From Mailhella sp. (GTDB lineage Bacteria; Desulfobacterota; Desulfovibrionia; Desulfovibrionales; Desulfovibrionaceae): a stretch of DNA of 24,174 nt. Below the pieces are notes generated by a model that was not told where the DNA came from, ran no database searches, and saw nothing but the letters and a program-made list of their open reading frames with translations. The stretch spans positions 1-24,174 of the forward strand of contig JAHHTE010000014.1 in the NCBI GenBank assembly GCA_020024815.1, written 5' to 3'. Below, one piece after another: positions 15,394 through 24,174 of this stretch. Both the position numbers and the translations under genes were made by a program. How positions within the stretch are numbered: the stretch's first letter is position 1; each line of letters begins with the position of its first letter.

Positions 15394-16851
15394 ATGGCTA
15401 AATGTTTAGGCAAATCCTTAACCTTTGAAGATATTTTATTAGTACCTGCATATTCCAATGTTACACCAGATCTTGTAAGCTTAGAAGCATGGTTAACCCC
15501 ATTTATCAAGCTTCCTATTCCATTACTTTCTGCTGCAATGGATACTGTAACTGAATCAGCTATGGCTATCAGCATGGCAAGAAGTGGTGGTATTGGTATT
15601 ATCCATAAAAATATGAGTATTGCAGAACAAAAACTTGAAGTTGAAAAAGTAAAAAAATCAGAAAGTGGTATGATTTTAGATCCAGTAACTGTTGGACCTG
15701 AAGATACAGTTTCAAAAGCTCTTGAACTTATGCGTGATTATCGTGTAAGTGGTTTACCTGTTGAAAAAAATGATACACTTGTTGGTATTCTTACAAATAG
15801 AGATGTTCGTTTTGTAACACAACCTGATAAAACATTAGTTTGTGAAGTTATGACAAGAGATAATCTTGTTACTGTTCCTATGGGTACTACCTTAGAAGAA
15901 GCAAAAGAACATTTGCATGCACATAGAATTGAAAAACTTCTTGTTGTTGATAGTAATCGTAAACTTCGTGGTCTTATTACCATGAAAGATATTGATAAAG
16001 TCCAAAAATATCCTGATTCATGTAAAGATGACAAAGGTAGACTTCGTGTTGGTGCTGCTATTGGTGTAGGTAAAGAATGTGAAGAAAGAGCTTCTGAATT
16101 ATTAGCAGCAGGAGCTGATGTTTTAGTATTGGATTCAGCACACGGACATTCTGAAAATATTTTACGTGCTGTTCGCACTATCCGTACCTCATTTCCACAA
16201 GCACAACTTATTGCTGGTAACGTAGCAACATACGAAGGAGCAAAAGCTCTTATTGAAGCAGGTGTTGATACAGTGAAAGTTGGTATTGGACCTGGTTCTA
16301 TTTGTACTACACGTGTTGTTGCTGGAGTTGGTGTTCCACAAGTTACAGCTATTATGGAAACAAGCAGAGCAACAAGAGAACATGATAAATGCCTTATTGC
16401 AGATGGTGGAATTAAATACTCTGGTGATATTGTAAAAGCTCTTGCTGTTGGTGCTAATGCTATTATGGTAGGATCACTTTTAGCTGGTACTGATGAAACA
16501 CCAGGTGAAACCATTTTATATCAAGGTCGTACCTACAAAACATATCGTGGCATGGGCTCTATTGATGCAATGAAAGATGGTAGCTCTGATCGTTATTTCC
16601 AAGATAGATCTAAAAAATTTGTTCCTGAAGGTATTGTTGGTCGTGTTCCTTCTCGTGGACCTGCTTCTGATACCATTTATCAACTTATGGGTGGACTTCG
16701 TTCTGGTATGGGTTATCTTGGAGCTAAAGATATCCCTACTCTCTATGAAACAAGCCAATATGTAGAAATTTCTTCTGCTGGACTTAGAGAAAGTCATGTC
16801 CATGATGTTATTATTACAAAAGAAGCTCCTAACTATCGCATAGACCATTAA
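15394..16851 (+). CDS. guaB: Inosine-5'-monophosphate dehydrogenase
   Basis: 485 residues, the standard length. It oxidises IMP to XMP with NAD+, the first committed step to GMP. The TIM-barrel core opens with [15 protein letters not shown]. Two CBS domains sit inside it at about 95-210 (VSGLPV..., IEKLLVVD). The catalytic loop [11 protein letters not shown] carries the nucleophile Cys304, and later come [29 protein letters not shown] and the flap region SDRYFQ. The ATG at 15394 has AAGGGAGA upstream. guaA follows after 27 bases, so the two steps from IMP to GMP are in one operon. Confidence 0.97.
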   Translation: MAKCLGKSLTFEDILLVPAYSNVTPDLVSLEAWLTPFIKLPIPLLSAAMDTVTESAMAISMARSGGIGIIHKNMSIAEQKLEVEKVKKSESGMILDPVTVGPEDTVSKALELMRDYRVSGLPVEKNDTLVGILTNRDVRFVTQPDKTLVCEVMTRDNLVTVPMGTTLEEAKEHLHAHRIEKLLVVDSNRKLRGLITMKDIDKVQKYPDSCKDDKGRLRVGAAIGVGKECEERASELLAAGADVLVLDSAHGHSENILRAVRTIRTSFPQAQLIAGNVATYEGAKALIEAGVDTVKVGIGPGSICTTRVVAGVGVPQVTAIMETSRATREHDKCLIADGGIKYSGDIVKALAVGANAIMVGSLLAGTDETPGETILYQGRTYKTYRGMGSIDAMKDGSSDRYFQDRSKKFVPEGIVGRVPSRGPASDTIYQLMGGLRSGMGYLGAKDIPTLYETSQYVEISSAGLRESHVHDVIITKEAPNYRIDH

Positions 16852-16878
16852 TCACTTTAACATTAATATAGGTTAATT

Positions 16879-18423
16879 ATGTCAAAAGTAATTATTATTG
16901 ACTATGGTTCACAAGTAACACAACTTATTGCTCGCCGTGTTCGTGAAGCTGGTGTGTATTCTGAAATTCATCCTTGCCAAGTAAAAGCAGAAAAAATTAA
17001 AGCAATGCAACCTGATGCAATTATTTTATCAGGTGGACCTGCTAGTGTTGGTGAAGAAGATGCTCCAACTCTTGATATGGGATTATTAGAAATTGGTGTT
17101 CCAGTTCTTGGTATTTGTTATGGAATGCAATTACTTGCCCACAATCTTGGCGGAGAACTTTCTCAATCAGAAACAAGAGAATATGGTCCTGCTGATTTAG
17201 AACTTTCTGATTCATGTAGTCTTTGGAAAGGAATTGATAAAACTTCCCGTGTATGGATGAGTCATGGTGATAAAGTAAGTAAAGTTCCAACTGGTTTTAA
17301 AATTTGTGGAAAAACTTCTACCCTTGCTATTGCTGCAATGTGCAATGAAGAACGTAAAATTTATGCTCTCCAATTCCACCCAGAAGTTCATCATAGTTTA
17401 GACGGAACAACAATGATCCATAACTTCCTTTTTGAAGTTGCAAATCTTACTGCTGATTGGAATATGCATAACTTTGCAGAACGTGTTATTGAAGAATGTC
17501 GCGAAAAAGTAGGTGATGGTCATGTTATCTGTGCATTATCAGGTGGCGTTGACTCTACTGTTGTAGCTGTTCTTTTAAATAAAGCAATTGGTCATAGATT
17601 ACATTGTATTTTTGTAAATAATGGTGTTCTTCGTGAAAATGAAGGAGAAGAAGTTGTTAAATATCTTCGTGAACATTTTGATTTAAATCTCAAATATGTT
17701 GATGCAAGCAAACTTTTTCTTGATAAATTAGCTGGAATTGATGATCCAGAAAAAAAACGTAAAATTATTGGACATACCTTTATTGATGTTTTTGAAGAAG
17801 AAGCAAATGCCATTAAAGCAAGTGGTGTTAGTGTAAAATTCCTTGCACAAGGTACATTATACCCTGATGTTATTGAATCTGTTTCCCATAAAGGTCCAAG
17901 TGCTGTAATTAAAAGCCACCATAACGTTGGTGGACTTCCTGAAAAAATGGATATGGATCTTATTGAGCCACTTCGTGAACTTTTTAAAGATGAAGTACGT
18001 GCAGTTGGTGCTGAATTAGGTATTCCCGAATCTGTTTTATGGCGTCATCCATTTCCAGGACCTGGTCTTGCTATCCGTATTATTGGAGAAATTACAGAAG
18101 AACGTCTAAATATTTTACGTAAGGCTGATACTATTGTACAAGAAGAATTACGAGCATCAGGTTGGTATCGTAAAGTATGGCAAGGCTTTGCTGTTCTTTT
18201 ACCACTCAAGACTGTTGGTGTTATGGGTGATGGCAGAACCTATGAAAGTGTTATTGCCCTTAGAATAGTTGATAGTGTTGATGCTATGACTGCTGATTGG
18301 TCAAGAATTCCTGAAGATGTTCTTGCGAAAATGTCTACAAGAATTATTAATGAAGTTCGTGGTGTAAACCGTGTTGTTTTAGATATTTCTCCAAAACCAC
18401 CAAGCACCATTGAATGGGAATAA
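16879..18423 (+). CDS. guaA: GMP synthase (glutamine-hydrolysing)
   Basis: 514 residues. It converts XMP to GMP using ATP and ammonia from glutamine. The class I glutamine amidotransferase domain (1-190) has GICYGMQLL with nucleophile Cys80, and FHPEVHHS supplies the His and Glu. The ATP pyrophosphatase domain follows with the PP-loop SGGVDST at 221-227 and [14 protein letters not shown]. The C-terminal dimerisation domain contains [13 protein letters not shown] and ends KPPSTIEWE, as in the family. It is followed by a terminator at 18472-18503. Confidence 0.97.
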   Translation: MSKVIIIDYGSQVTQLIARRVREAGVYSEIHPCQVKAEKIKAMQPDAIILSGGPASVGEEDAPTLDMGLLEIGVPVLGICYGMQLLAHNLGGELSQSETREYGPADLELSDSCSLWKGIDKTSRVWMSHGDKVSKVPTGFKICGKTSTLAIAAMCNEERKIYALQFHPEVHHSLDGTTMIHNFLFEVANLTADWNMHNFAERVIEECREKVGDGHVICALSGGVDSTVVAVLLNKAIGHRLHCIFVNNGVLRENEGEEVVKYLREHFDLNLKYVDASKLFLDKLAGIDDPEKKRKIIGHTFIDVFEEEANAIKASGVSVKFLAQGTLYPDVIESVSHKGPSAVIKSHHNVGGLPEKMDMDLIEPLRELFKDEVRAVGAELGIPESVLWRHPFPGPGLAIRIIGEITEERLNILRKADTIVQEELRASGWYRKVWQGFAVLLPLKTVGVMGDGRTYESVIALRIVDSVDAMTADWSRIPEDVLAKMSTRIINEVRGVNRVVLDISPKPPSTIEWE

Positions 18424-18471
18424 CATATATTTCTATTAAAAAGATTTTCGCATAATTTCTTTTTTTCTTCT

Positions 18472-18503
18472 AAAAAATCGTCTTATTATAGGCGATTTTT
18501 TTT
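18472..18503 (+). terminator. Intrinsic terminator after guaA
   Basis: AAAAAATCGTC-ttattata-GGCGATTTTTTTT forms a stem with one G-T pair, followed by a run of T. It lies about 50 bases after the guaA stop and closes the guaBA operon. The 170 bases after it, up to 18672, are AT-rich and probably hold the promoter of the next gene, though no box is convincing. Confidence 0.85.
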
Positions 18504-18672
18504 GTCTTCTACAAATAGATACTATTTTATTACATTCATCATCAAATACTTATTTTCATTTTTTTACTTTTAACTAATTGATATATTATATAATATTGTT
18601 TTAATTTCATACTTACTATACTATTTTTTAACTTATTAATTATTTCTATATTTATATGCTTTTAGGTTTATC

Positions 18673-20586
18673 ATGAAAAAAATTCTCACTAAATGGATTA
18701 TATTTTTAGTATTCATTTCTCTTATTTTATTAATTATTATTAATACAATGTTAAAAGTAAATACAGAACATTTACAACTTAAAAATATATCAAAAGACTA
18801 TTTTTGGCAGATTATTTCTCTTTCCAATCAATGCCAATTAGACATTGAAAACGTTAAATATGATTTTTCATTAACCTGCTTAAGACATGCAGAAGCTGCT
18901 GCTTATATCATTCAAAATCAACCTAACATAATCAACAATCCACAAAAATTAAAAAAAATTGCGAAAATACTCCATGTTGATGAAATACATCTTTTTAATG
19001 AAGACGGTGTTATTTTTTCTGGAACACACCCTAAATATTATCAATTTACTTTAAACTCTGGTGAACAAATTAGTTATTTTTTACCAATGTTAAAAGATAA
19101 AACTTTAAAACTTGCTCAAGAAATAGAATTAAACACTGCTGAAAACAAACCCATGCAATATGCAGCAGCATGGACAGAAGATAAAAAAATACTAGTACAA
19201 GTAGGCACAAATCCAAAACGTGTTTTACAAGAAATTGATGAAAAATCTCTTTCATGGGTATTAACATTAATTCCTTTAGAACGTGAAAGCCAATTATTTA
19301 TTATCAATAATGAAACAGGTAAAATAGAGACAACCACTTATACAAATTATTTGAATAAAGATGCGTCCATTCTTGATATTAATTGTAACGAAATAGAAGA
19401 AGATGAAATACTTTTATCCCATCCTCTTATTGATGGTGAAAAAAACTGTGTTGTCTATCAAAAGAAAGATAATTTTACTTTTGTAAGAAGTTATCCCTCA
19501 CATTATTATATTGCAGAACTTTTAAATGATACTGGATTTTTAATAGTCTATATTATTTTATTAGCAAGTATCGCTCTTGTATTTTTACTTCGTTTTATGG
19601 ATAGAAAGCTTATTCAAGGTCTACAATCAATTAATAACTCCATGCGTCAAATCGAAAATGGAACATTAGATCGTATTCAAGACAATACAAAAATTCCAGA
19701 ACTTTCTACTTTAACCCTTTCTATTAATCAAATGTTACTCACTATACGAATTGCTTTACATAAATTCTTATTTGCAGTTGAAAAAAGTAAATTACCTATT
19801 GGAATCTATGAATATAGCATTTATAAGGATAATGTATTTATTAGTGCAAAAGTTTGGGATATTCTTCTATTACCATATATACAAGATGAACCAATTAACC
19901 AAAGTAAAAAGAGAATTCAATACCGCTTAAACGAAATCAAGCAAAACCTCCATGATAAAAAAGAAAATGTCTATACATTAACTGAAAATAATATAACACA
20001 TTTTATTCAAATTGAAGAAATTTCTTCTGATAGAAACCATGCTATTTTAGTTGTTGATGTAACAAGAGAATGGATAGAAAAAGAAGCATTAAAACAACAA
20101 CGTGATAGTGATATTCTAACAAACCTATATAATAGAAGAGCTTTTACGGAAAAAGTAAATACCTTATTAACTACCCAAAATAATACATTAAAATTCTCTG
20201 CTATTATTATGATTGATGCAGATAAACTAAAATTTGTTAATGATAATTATGGACATTTAGAAGGAGACCGTTACCTTAATGCCATTGCAAAAACCATTGT
20301 TCATTTTTTAGGTAAAAATGCAATATGTGCAAGGCTTGGTGGTGATGAATTTTCAGCATTTATTTATGGTGCTAAAACAAAAGAAGAACTTTTAGAACAA
20401 ATTAACTTATTAACTCAAAATAATGATAAACATTATTTACCAATTAATAATACTAATAAAATTCTTATTAGATTTTCAATGGGTTATGCAATTTACCCTG
20501 AAGAAGGAGAAGAACTAAGTAGCCTTATGCGTTTAGCTGATGAAAAAATGTATGAGCATAAAAGACAACGTCATTCTGAACGTTAA
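18673..20586 (+). CDS. Membrane-bound diguanylate cyclase (GGDEF)
   Basis: 637 residues. A first membrane span lies at about 7-27 and a second at about 288-308. Between them is a periplasmic sensor region of about 260 residues that I do not recognise. A HAMP-like linker follows (about 309-362, LIQGLQSINNSMRQIENGTLDRI), then a PAS-like segment (about 375-465). The GGDEF domain begins near 480 (DSDILTNLYNRRAF), with D515-A-D517 and LKFVNDNYGHLEGDRYL. The intact active-site GGDEF is at 556-560. It should make cyclic di-GMP from GTP in response to an outside signal. No RxxD inhibitory site precedes GGDEF (the bases read KNAICARL). It stands alone between two terminators. Confidence 0.92.
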   Translation: MKKILTKWIIFLVFISLILLIIINTMLKVNTEHLQLKNISKDYFWQIISLSNQCQLDIENVKYDFSLTCLRHAEAAAYIIQNQPNIINNPQKLKKIAKILHVDEIHLFNEDGVIFSGTHPKYYQFTLNSGEQISYFLPMLKDKTLKLAQEIELNTAENKPMQYAAAWTEDKKILVQVGTNPKRVLQEIDEKSLSWVLTLIPLERESQLFIINNETGKIETTTYTNYLNKDASILDINCNEIEEDEILLSHPLIDGEKNCVVYQKKDNFTFVRSYPSHYYIAELLNDTGFLIVYIILLASIALVFLLRFMDRKLIQGLQSINNSMRQIENGTLDRIQDNTKIPELSTLTLSINQMLLTIRIALHKFLFAVEKSKLPIGIYEYSIYKDNVFISAKVWDILLLPYIQDEPINQSKKRIQYRLNEIKQNLHDKKENVYTLTENNITHFIQIEEISSDRNHAILVVDVTREWIEKEALKQQRDSDILTNLYNRRAFTEKVNTLLTTQNNTLKFSAIIMIDADKLKFVNDNYGHLEGDRYLNAIAKTIVHFLGKNAICARLGGDEFSAFIYGAKTKEELLEQINLLTQNNDKHYLPINNTNKILIRFSMGYAIYPEEGEELSSLMRLADEKMYEHKRQRHSER

Positions 20587-20608
20587 TATATTATTTCTAT
20601 AATTTGAT

Positions 20609-20643
20609 TATACCCTAATTCTATATGAATTAGGGTATATTTT
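20609..20643 (+). terminator. Intrinsic terminator after the GGDEF gene
   Basis: TATACCCTAATTC-tatat-GAATTAGGGTATA is a perfect 13-base-pair stem followed by TTTT. It lies about 22 bases past the stop of the diguanylate cyclase gene. The 190 bases from there to tatB are AT-rich without another visible gene. Confidence 0.88.
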
Positions 20644-20832
20644 CATCTACAATAAACACAAATAGAACTAAGAAATATTTCTAACTTATCCACTATACAT
20701 AAAGAATACCCCTAGTTATATATAATAACTCATAAGTTTAAATATATTAATTACAAAGAATCCATACTTGCTATTATACTTATTTTTTTTTATACTTACC
20801 TTTGATTTCTAATCTATAAAATTGAGGTTTTT

Positions 20833-21063
20833 ATGTTTGGTATTGGTACATCAGAACTTTTACTTATTCTTGTTGTTGCTTTAATAGTTTTAGGACCTAA
20901 AAATTTACCTAAAATTGCACAATCACTTGGAAAAGCAATGGGACAATTTCAAAAAGCTTCACGTGATTTTCAACGTACTATAAACACTGAAATTGCACTT
21001 GAAGAAGAAGCAGAAAAAAAGAAAGAACAAGAAAATAAAAACATCGAAAAAGATAAAGCATAA
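20833..21063 (+). CDS. tatB: Twin-arginine translocase subunit TatB (TatA/B family)
   Basis: 76 residues. TatA/B proteins work with TatC to export folded proteins bearing twin-arginine signals across the inner membrane. A short N-terminal span (MFGIGTSELLLILVVALIVL) is followed by the conserved GPKNLP hinge, an amphipathic helix (KIAQSLGKAMGQFQKASRDF) and a highly charged tail. The start MFGIG with Glu8 in the membrane span and the A-S-DF-R pattern favour TatB, but TatA and TatB are hard to tell apart at this length. GAGG lies eight bases before the ATG. tatC starts 22 bases downstream. No second TatA/B gene is in the window. Confidence 0.88.
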   Translation: MFGIGTSELLLILVVALIVLGPKNLPKIAQSLGKAMGQFQKASRDFQRTINTEIALEEEAEKKKEQENKNIEKDKA

Positions 21064-21085
21064 GATTTTACCATAGGAAGAAACT

Positions 21086-22099
21086 ATGTGTTTTGATGAA
21101 GAAGAAAACAATGTAAAAAGAATTATTGGAGAAGAGCCTATTGCCTCTCGACCTTTAATAGAAACTTCCAATACTCATACTGAAGAACCTGAAACTGAAC
21201 CAACTGAAACTCAAGACAATTCTTCTGCCCAAGAACCTACGCAAGAAGAAACTTTTACACCTCCTTCTCAAACAATCAATAAAGTAAATGAACCAGAAGA
21301 AGAACGTATGACTCTTCTTAGTCATTTAGGTGAATTACGTTTGCGACTTACTCGTATTGTAATTATGGTGTTAATTGGTTTCTTTGGATTTTATGGAATT
21401 TCAGAAATTGCCTATACATATTTAGCAGAACCATTAACAAGATTTTTACCAGAAGGAAGCACTCTTATCTATACATCTCCACAAGGTGCTTTTTTTACCT
21501 ATATGAAAGTTGCTCTTATGCTTTCTATTTTGGGAACAAGTCCTTTTACTTTTTATCAAATATGGGCTTTTATTGCTCCAGGACTTTATAAAGAAGAACA
21601 AAGAGCTGTTATCCCATTAGCCTTTTTCTCTGCATTTTTCTTTTTAGCTGGTGCTGCTTTTTGTTATTTTGCAGTATTTCCAGTTGCATTTAAATTCTTT
21701 ATGGGTTTTACCTCTGATCTTGTAAAACCAATGATTAGTGTTGAAGAATATTTAAGTTTTGCTTTAAAATTAATTATTGCTTTTGGACTTGTTTTTGAAA
21801 TGCCACTTTTTGCATATTTTCTTGCTAGATTAAGACTTATTACAGCTGAAGCAATGAAAAAATATAGAAAATATGCTGTACTTGTTATTTTTATTGTAGC
21901 GGCTATTCTTACGCCACCAGATGTTTTTTCTCAAACAATGATGGCATGCCCCATGCTCTTTTTATATGAAGTAAGCATATATGTTGCAAAAATTGCAAGA
22001 AAAGAAAATACAGAAACAAAAGAACATACAAACGCTATTGAAGAAAAAAATATAACTACACAAGAAAATGAAACTAAAAATCACCCTCAAAGCAACTAA
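21086..22099 (+). CDS. tatC: Twin-arginine translocase subunit TatC, extended ends
   Basis: 337 residues against about 250 for typical TatC. TatC is the polytopic inner-membrane receptor for twin-arginine signals. The family region begins near residue 74 with [14 protein letters not shown]. It contains [36 protein letters not shown], the [11 protein letters not shown] segment with its membrane Glu, and [16 protein letters not shown]. Six spans are expected. The first 73 residues are acidic and rich in Pro, Thr and Glu, and the last 45 or so are charged and Asn-rich. The ATG at 21086 has AGGAAG upstream, and none is obvious at the internal Met, so the extension is probably translated. Confidence 0.94.
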   Translation: MCFDEEENNVKRIIGEEPIASRPLIETSNTHTEEPETEPTETQDNSSAQEPTQEETFTPPSQTINKVNEPEEERMTLLSHLGELRLRLTRIVIMVLIGFFGFYGISEIAYTYLAEPLTRFLPEGSTLIYTSPQGAFFTYMKVALMLSILGTSPFTFYQIWAFIAPGLYKEEQRAVIPLAFFSAFFFLAGAAFCYFAVFPVAFKFFMGFTSDLVKPMISVEEYLSFALKLIIAFGLVFEMPLFAYFLARLRLITAEAMKKYRKYAVLVIFIVAAILTPPDVFSQTMMACPMLFLYEVSIYVAKIARKENTETKEHTNAIEEKNITTQENETKNHPQSN

Positions 22100-22110
22100 T
22101 TGAGTACTAC

Positions 22111-22710
22111 ATGGAAAGATCAGCGAATATAACACGAACAACAAAAGAAACAGATATTTCATTATCATTAAACTTAGATGGATCAGGAAAAACCAATATT
22201 CAAACAGGAATAGGTTTTTTAGATCACATGTTAACATTAATGGCATTTTGGGCAAAATTTGATTTAGAACTACAATGCAAGGGTGATATACATATTGATT
22301 TTCACCATAGCCTCGAAGATATTGGTCTATGTTTAGGTATGGCTTTTCATAAAGCTCTTTTACAAGAAAATAATGCTAATGGTATTGAACGTATTGGTTT
22401 TGCAAAAATTCCAATGGATGAAGCATTAACAGAAATATGTCTCGATATTTCAGGACGTAGTTGGCTTGAATGGAAAAATGATGAAATTCTCCCCCCTATT
22501 ATAGCTGGTGATGAAAAAGACGTTTGGCGAGAATTTTACAAAGCTTTTGTTTCAACTGCCAAAATGAATTTGCATATACAATTTCATTATGGAAAAAATG
22601 GTCATCATTTGCTTGAATCCGTTGCAAAAGGTGTAGGAAAAGCCCTACAAAAAGCAATTACAATTACTGGAACACAAGCAACAAGTACTAAAGGAAGCTT
22701 AGATCTATGA
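22111..22710 (+). CDS. hisB: Imidazoleglycerol-phosphate dehydratase
   Basis: 199 residues, the monofunctional form without the phosphatase domain fused in E. coli HisB. It removes water from imidazole glycerol phosphate in histidine synthesis. The manganese-binding repeats are visible: GFLDHML at 35-41, [15 protein letters not shown] at 58-72 (H65, H66, E69), a later [12 protein letters not shown], and the terminal ATSTKGSL. The ATG at 22111 is 12 bases after tatC. Its TGA overlaps the start of the next gene as ATGA. Confidence 0.96.
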   Translation: MERSANITRTTKETDISLSLNLDGSGKTNIQTGIGFLDHMLTLMAFWAKFDLELQCKGDIHIDFHHSLEDIGLCLGMAFHKALLQENNANGIERIGFAKIPMDEALTEICLDISGRSWLEWKNDEILPPIIAGDEKDVWREFYKAFVSTAKMNLHIQFHYGKNGHHLLESVAKGVGKALQKAITITGTQATSTKGSLDL

Positions 22711-23360
22711 AAAAACTTTTAACATTACTTCTTTCATTTATTTCTCTTATTTCATTACAAGCTTGCATGAATAAAGATTTTGTTGTTATTGTACCTGCTC
22801 CAGAAAAAATTGCCATTGCACCTTTTAACCAACCAACAACAAATGGACAATTACTTGCAGGATATATCCCACAAAATCAAAATTACATTGACGAACAAAC
22901 GTTAGAAAAATATAATAAGATATTGCAACATAAACTATCACAAACTCATCGTCATTATATATTTCTATCATCAAATGATTTAAATATAACTATAAAAAAA
23001 GATTCAAAAAATAGACCCAATGTCTTAGCTACATGGGCTTATTTAGCCCAAAAAGCTGGTGCAGAATACATTATTGTTCCACAAATTCTTGATCATCAAG
23101 AAAAACAAGGTAAAGATAGAGATGTTACTATGCCAGCTAGATTAGTTACAGACTACTATCTAATAAAAGTTATTCACCCAGAAACAAAATCAACTGATGG
23201 ATTTTTACAAGCTCGTTCCCACTACAAAGAAAAAAGTTTTATCCAAGTAAATGTTTCAGGTGAAGATTATATTACTCCTCGCCAACATAAAAATATTGTT
23301 GAATTTGTAGAAGAATCTATAAACAAAATGATTTATGAATTTCATTTAACATTAAATTAG
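22707..23360 (+). CDS. Putative outer-membrane lipoprotein, TolB-N/CsgG-like
   Basis: 217 residues, function unknown. [20 protein letters not shown] is a lipoprotein signal with lipobox LQAC and acylated Cys20. The next residue is Met rather than Asp, so sorting by the Lol system to the outer membrane is likely. The mature part starts with a strand KIAIAPF, then a helix, a strand HYIFLSS, and [18 protein letters not shown] and [13 protein letters not shown]. This resembles the alpha/beta domain of TolB-N, FlgO and CsgG-type proteins, and also the N-terminal part of BamA in this window. That is a judgement by eye. It overlaps hisB by ATGA and ends seven bases before hisA, so it is embedded in a histidine gene string without an obvious metabolic link. 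Confidence 0.8.
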   Translation: MKKLLTLLLSFISLISLQACMNKDFVVIVPAPEKIAIAPFNQPTTNGQLLAGYIPQNQNYIDEQTLEKYNKILQHKLSQTHRHYIFLSSNDLNITIKKDSKNRPNVLATWAYLAQKAGAEYIIVPQILDHQEKQGKDRDVTMPARLVTDYYLIKVIHPETKSTDGFLQARSHYKEKSFIQVNVSGEDYITPRQHKNIVEFVEESINKMIYEFHLTLN

Positions 23361-23367
23361 GATTATT

Positions 23368-24099
23368 ATGATTATTTTCCCTGCTGTTGATTTAAAAAAT
23401 GGTAAAGCGGTACGTTTAAAACAAGGTAAAGCTGACGAAGTCTCAATTTTTTCTGATGATCCAATAACTATGGCAAAACATTGGGAAAGTCTTGGAGCTA
23501 AATATCTTCATTTAATTGATCTTGATGGTGCTTTTCAAGGTAAAAGTATAAATGCTGAAATTGTTCGAAAAATTTGTCAAGAACTTACAATTCCTGTTCA
23601 ATTAGGTGGTGGAATACGAACAGAAGAAAATGCAGATTTTTGGCTTTATCTTGGTGTTACCCGCATTATTATAGGAACTATGGCTTTAGAAAATTTTTCT
23701 CTTTTTGAAAAAATTTGTAAAAAATATCCTAATAGAGTTGGTATTAGCCTTGATGTCGAAGGAAATAAATTAAAAACTCGAGGTTGGGTCGAAGATTCAG
23801 GTAAAACCATTGATGAAATATTACCAAAACTAAAAAATGCAGGTTGTGCTTTTGTTATTTTTACAGATATTGAGCGAGATGGTATGCATAGTGAACTTAA
23901 TTTCACTGAAGTTGAACGATTAGCAAAACTTAGTCCTTTACCTCTTATTGCCGCTGGTGGTGTTTCTACTCTTGAAAGTGTAAAAAGACTTTTACCATTA
24001 TCAAAAGTAAGCAATTTAGTTGGCATAATTTCAGGCAGAGCTATTTATGAAGGCACATTAAACTTACAAGAAGCAATGCAGTATATTAAAAATAATTAG
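23368..24099 (+). CDS. hisA: HisA, ProFAR isomerase of histidine synthesis
   Basis: 243 residues, the usual length of this TIM-barrel isomerase, which opens the ribose of ProFAR (the fourth step of the pathway) to give PRFAR. The catalytic Asp8 is seen in IFPAVDLKNGKAVRL and the second Asp at 129 in GISLDVEG. The phosphate-binding loops are LGGGIRT (79-85) and LIAAGGVSTLES near the end. The Asp8 and Asp129 halves reflect the known twofold repeat of the fold. GGATT lies just before the ATG at 23368. It follows hisB and the lipoprotein gene in one direction and is followed by a large hairpin. Confidence 0.96.
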   Translation: MIIFPAVDLKNGKAVRLKQGKADEVSIFSDDPITMAKHWESLGAKYLHLIDLDGAFQGKSINAEIVRKICQELTIPVQLGGGIRTEENADFWLYLGVTRIIIGTMALENFSLFEKICKKYPNRVGISLDVEGNKLKTRGWVEDSGKTIDEILPKLKNAGCAFVIFTDIERDGMHSELNFTEVERLAKLSPLPLIAAGGVSTLESVKRLLPLSKVSNLVGIISGRAIYEGTLNLQEAMQYIKNN

Positions 24100-24120
24100 T
24101 ACTTTTTTATTTTTCTTTCT

Positions 24121-24157
24121 TTGAGAGGGGAACTTTTGAAAAAGTTCTCCCTCTCAA
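24121..24157. repeat. Large hairpin after hisA, possible repeated intergenic element
   Basis: TTGAGAGGGGAACTTT and AAAGTTCTCCCTCTCAA pair over about 16 bases with one bulge. A T-rich stretch comes before rather than after it on the plus strand, so it does not look like a normal intrinsic terminator. From memory, hairpins of the GAGGGGAACTTTTTGAAAAAAGTTCCCCTC type recur after genes in Desulfovibrio genomes. This looks like one of them and continues with CTCCCC. Confidence 0.55.
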
Positions 24158-24174
24158 ACTCTCCCCACAAAACT

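Noticed and set aside
15738..16848. Long minus-strand frames opposite guaB, up to 258 codons
   Set aside because: Mirror frames of a strongly conserved enzyme, Ser/Thr-rich, without ribosome binding sites or family similarity.
22111..24099. hisB-lipoprotein-hisA considered as part of a transferred or novel gene cluster
   Set aside because: Base composition and codon use match the neighbours, and tatC, hisB and hisA are ordinary core genes. Only the lipoprotein remains unexplained.

Overview
The window looks like a chromosomal segment of an AT-rich member of the Desulfovibrionaceae. The genes are ordinary proteobacterial housekeeping genes written in very AT-rich codons. The order lysS-lolC/E-lolD-bamA, a BamA with an extra N-terminal domain, and guaB-guaA close to tatB-tatC-hisB-hisA all recall Desulfovibrio. 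The low GC content and large non-coding gaps suggest a host-associated, reduced relative such as Lawsonia. That placement comes from memory of gene orders and protein character, not from a search.

Left end (1-2790): accumulated insertion-sequence DNA. Two tandem copies of the 5' end of an IS30-family element are followed by three tandem IS200-type elements in one orientation. The third IS200 tnpA looks intact. The first has a nonsense codon and the second a frameshift. A strong intrinsic terminator separates this block from rplL.

Translation block (2819-8155, minus strand, transcribed right to left): a promoter, then tRNA-Thr, tRNA-Tyr, tRNA-Gly, tuf, rpmG, tRNA-Trp, secE, nusG, rplK, rplA, rplJ, rplL. 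This is the classical bacterial order, but the expected rpoB-rpoC do not follow rplL in the window. A terminator and at least 2.7 kb of IS DNA are there instead.

Envelope block (8755-15052, minus strand): lysS, then lolC/E, lolD and bamA, tightly packed with overlaps and ended by a strong terminator. lolC/E and lolD supply lipoprotein export and bamA supplies outer-membrane protein assembly. About 600 bases of AT-rich DNA without a gene separate bamA from the tRNA promoter.

Right half (15254-24174, plus strand): guaB-guaA (GMP synthesis), with a terminator-like hairpin in the guaB leader; a membrane-bound diguanylate cyclase; then tatB-tatC, hisB, a small lipoprotein gene overlapping hisB by ATGA, and hisA. 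The window ends in a large hairpin that may be a repeated intergenic element.

I see no CRISPR array, prophage or clearly new defence system. The most unusual points are the broken rplL-rpoB junction, the mosaic IS200 triplet with an identical core, the guaB leader terminator, and a TolB-N/CsgG-like region that appears to be present both in BamA and in the small lipoprotein.
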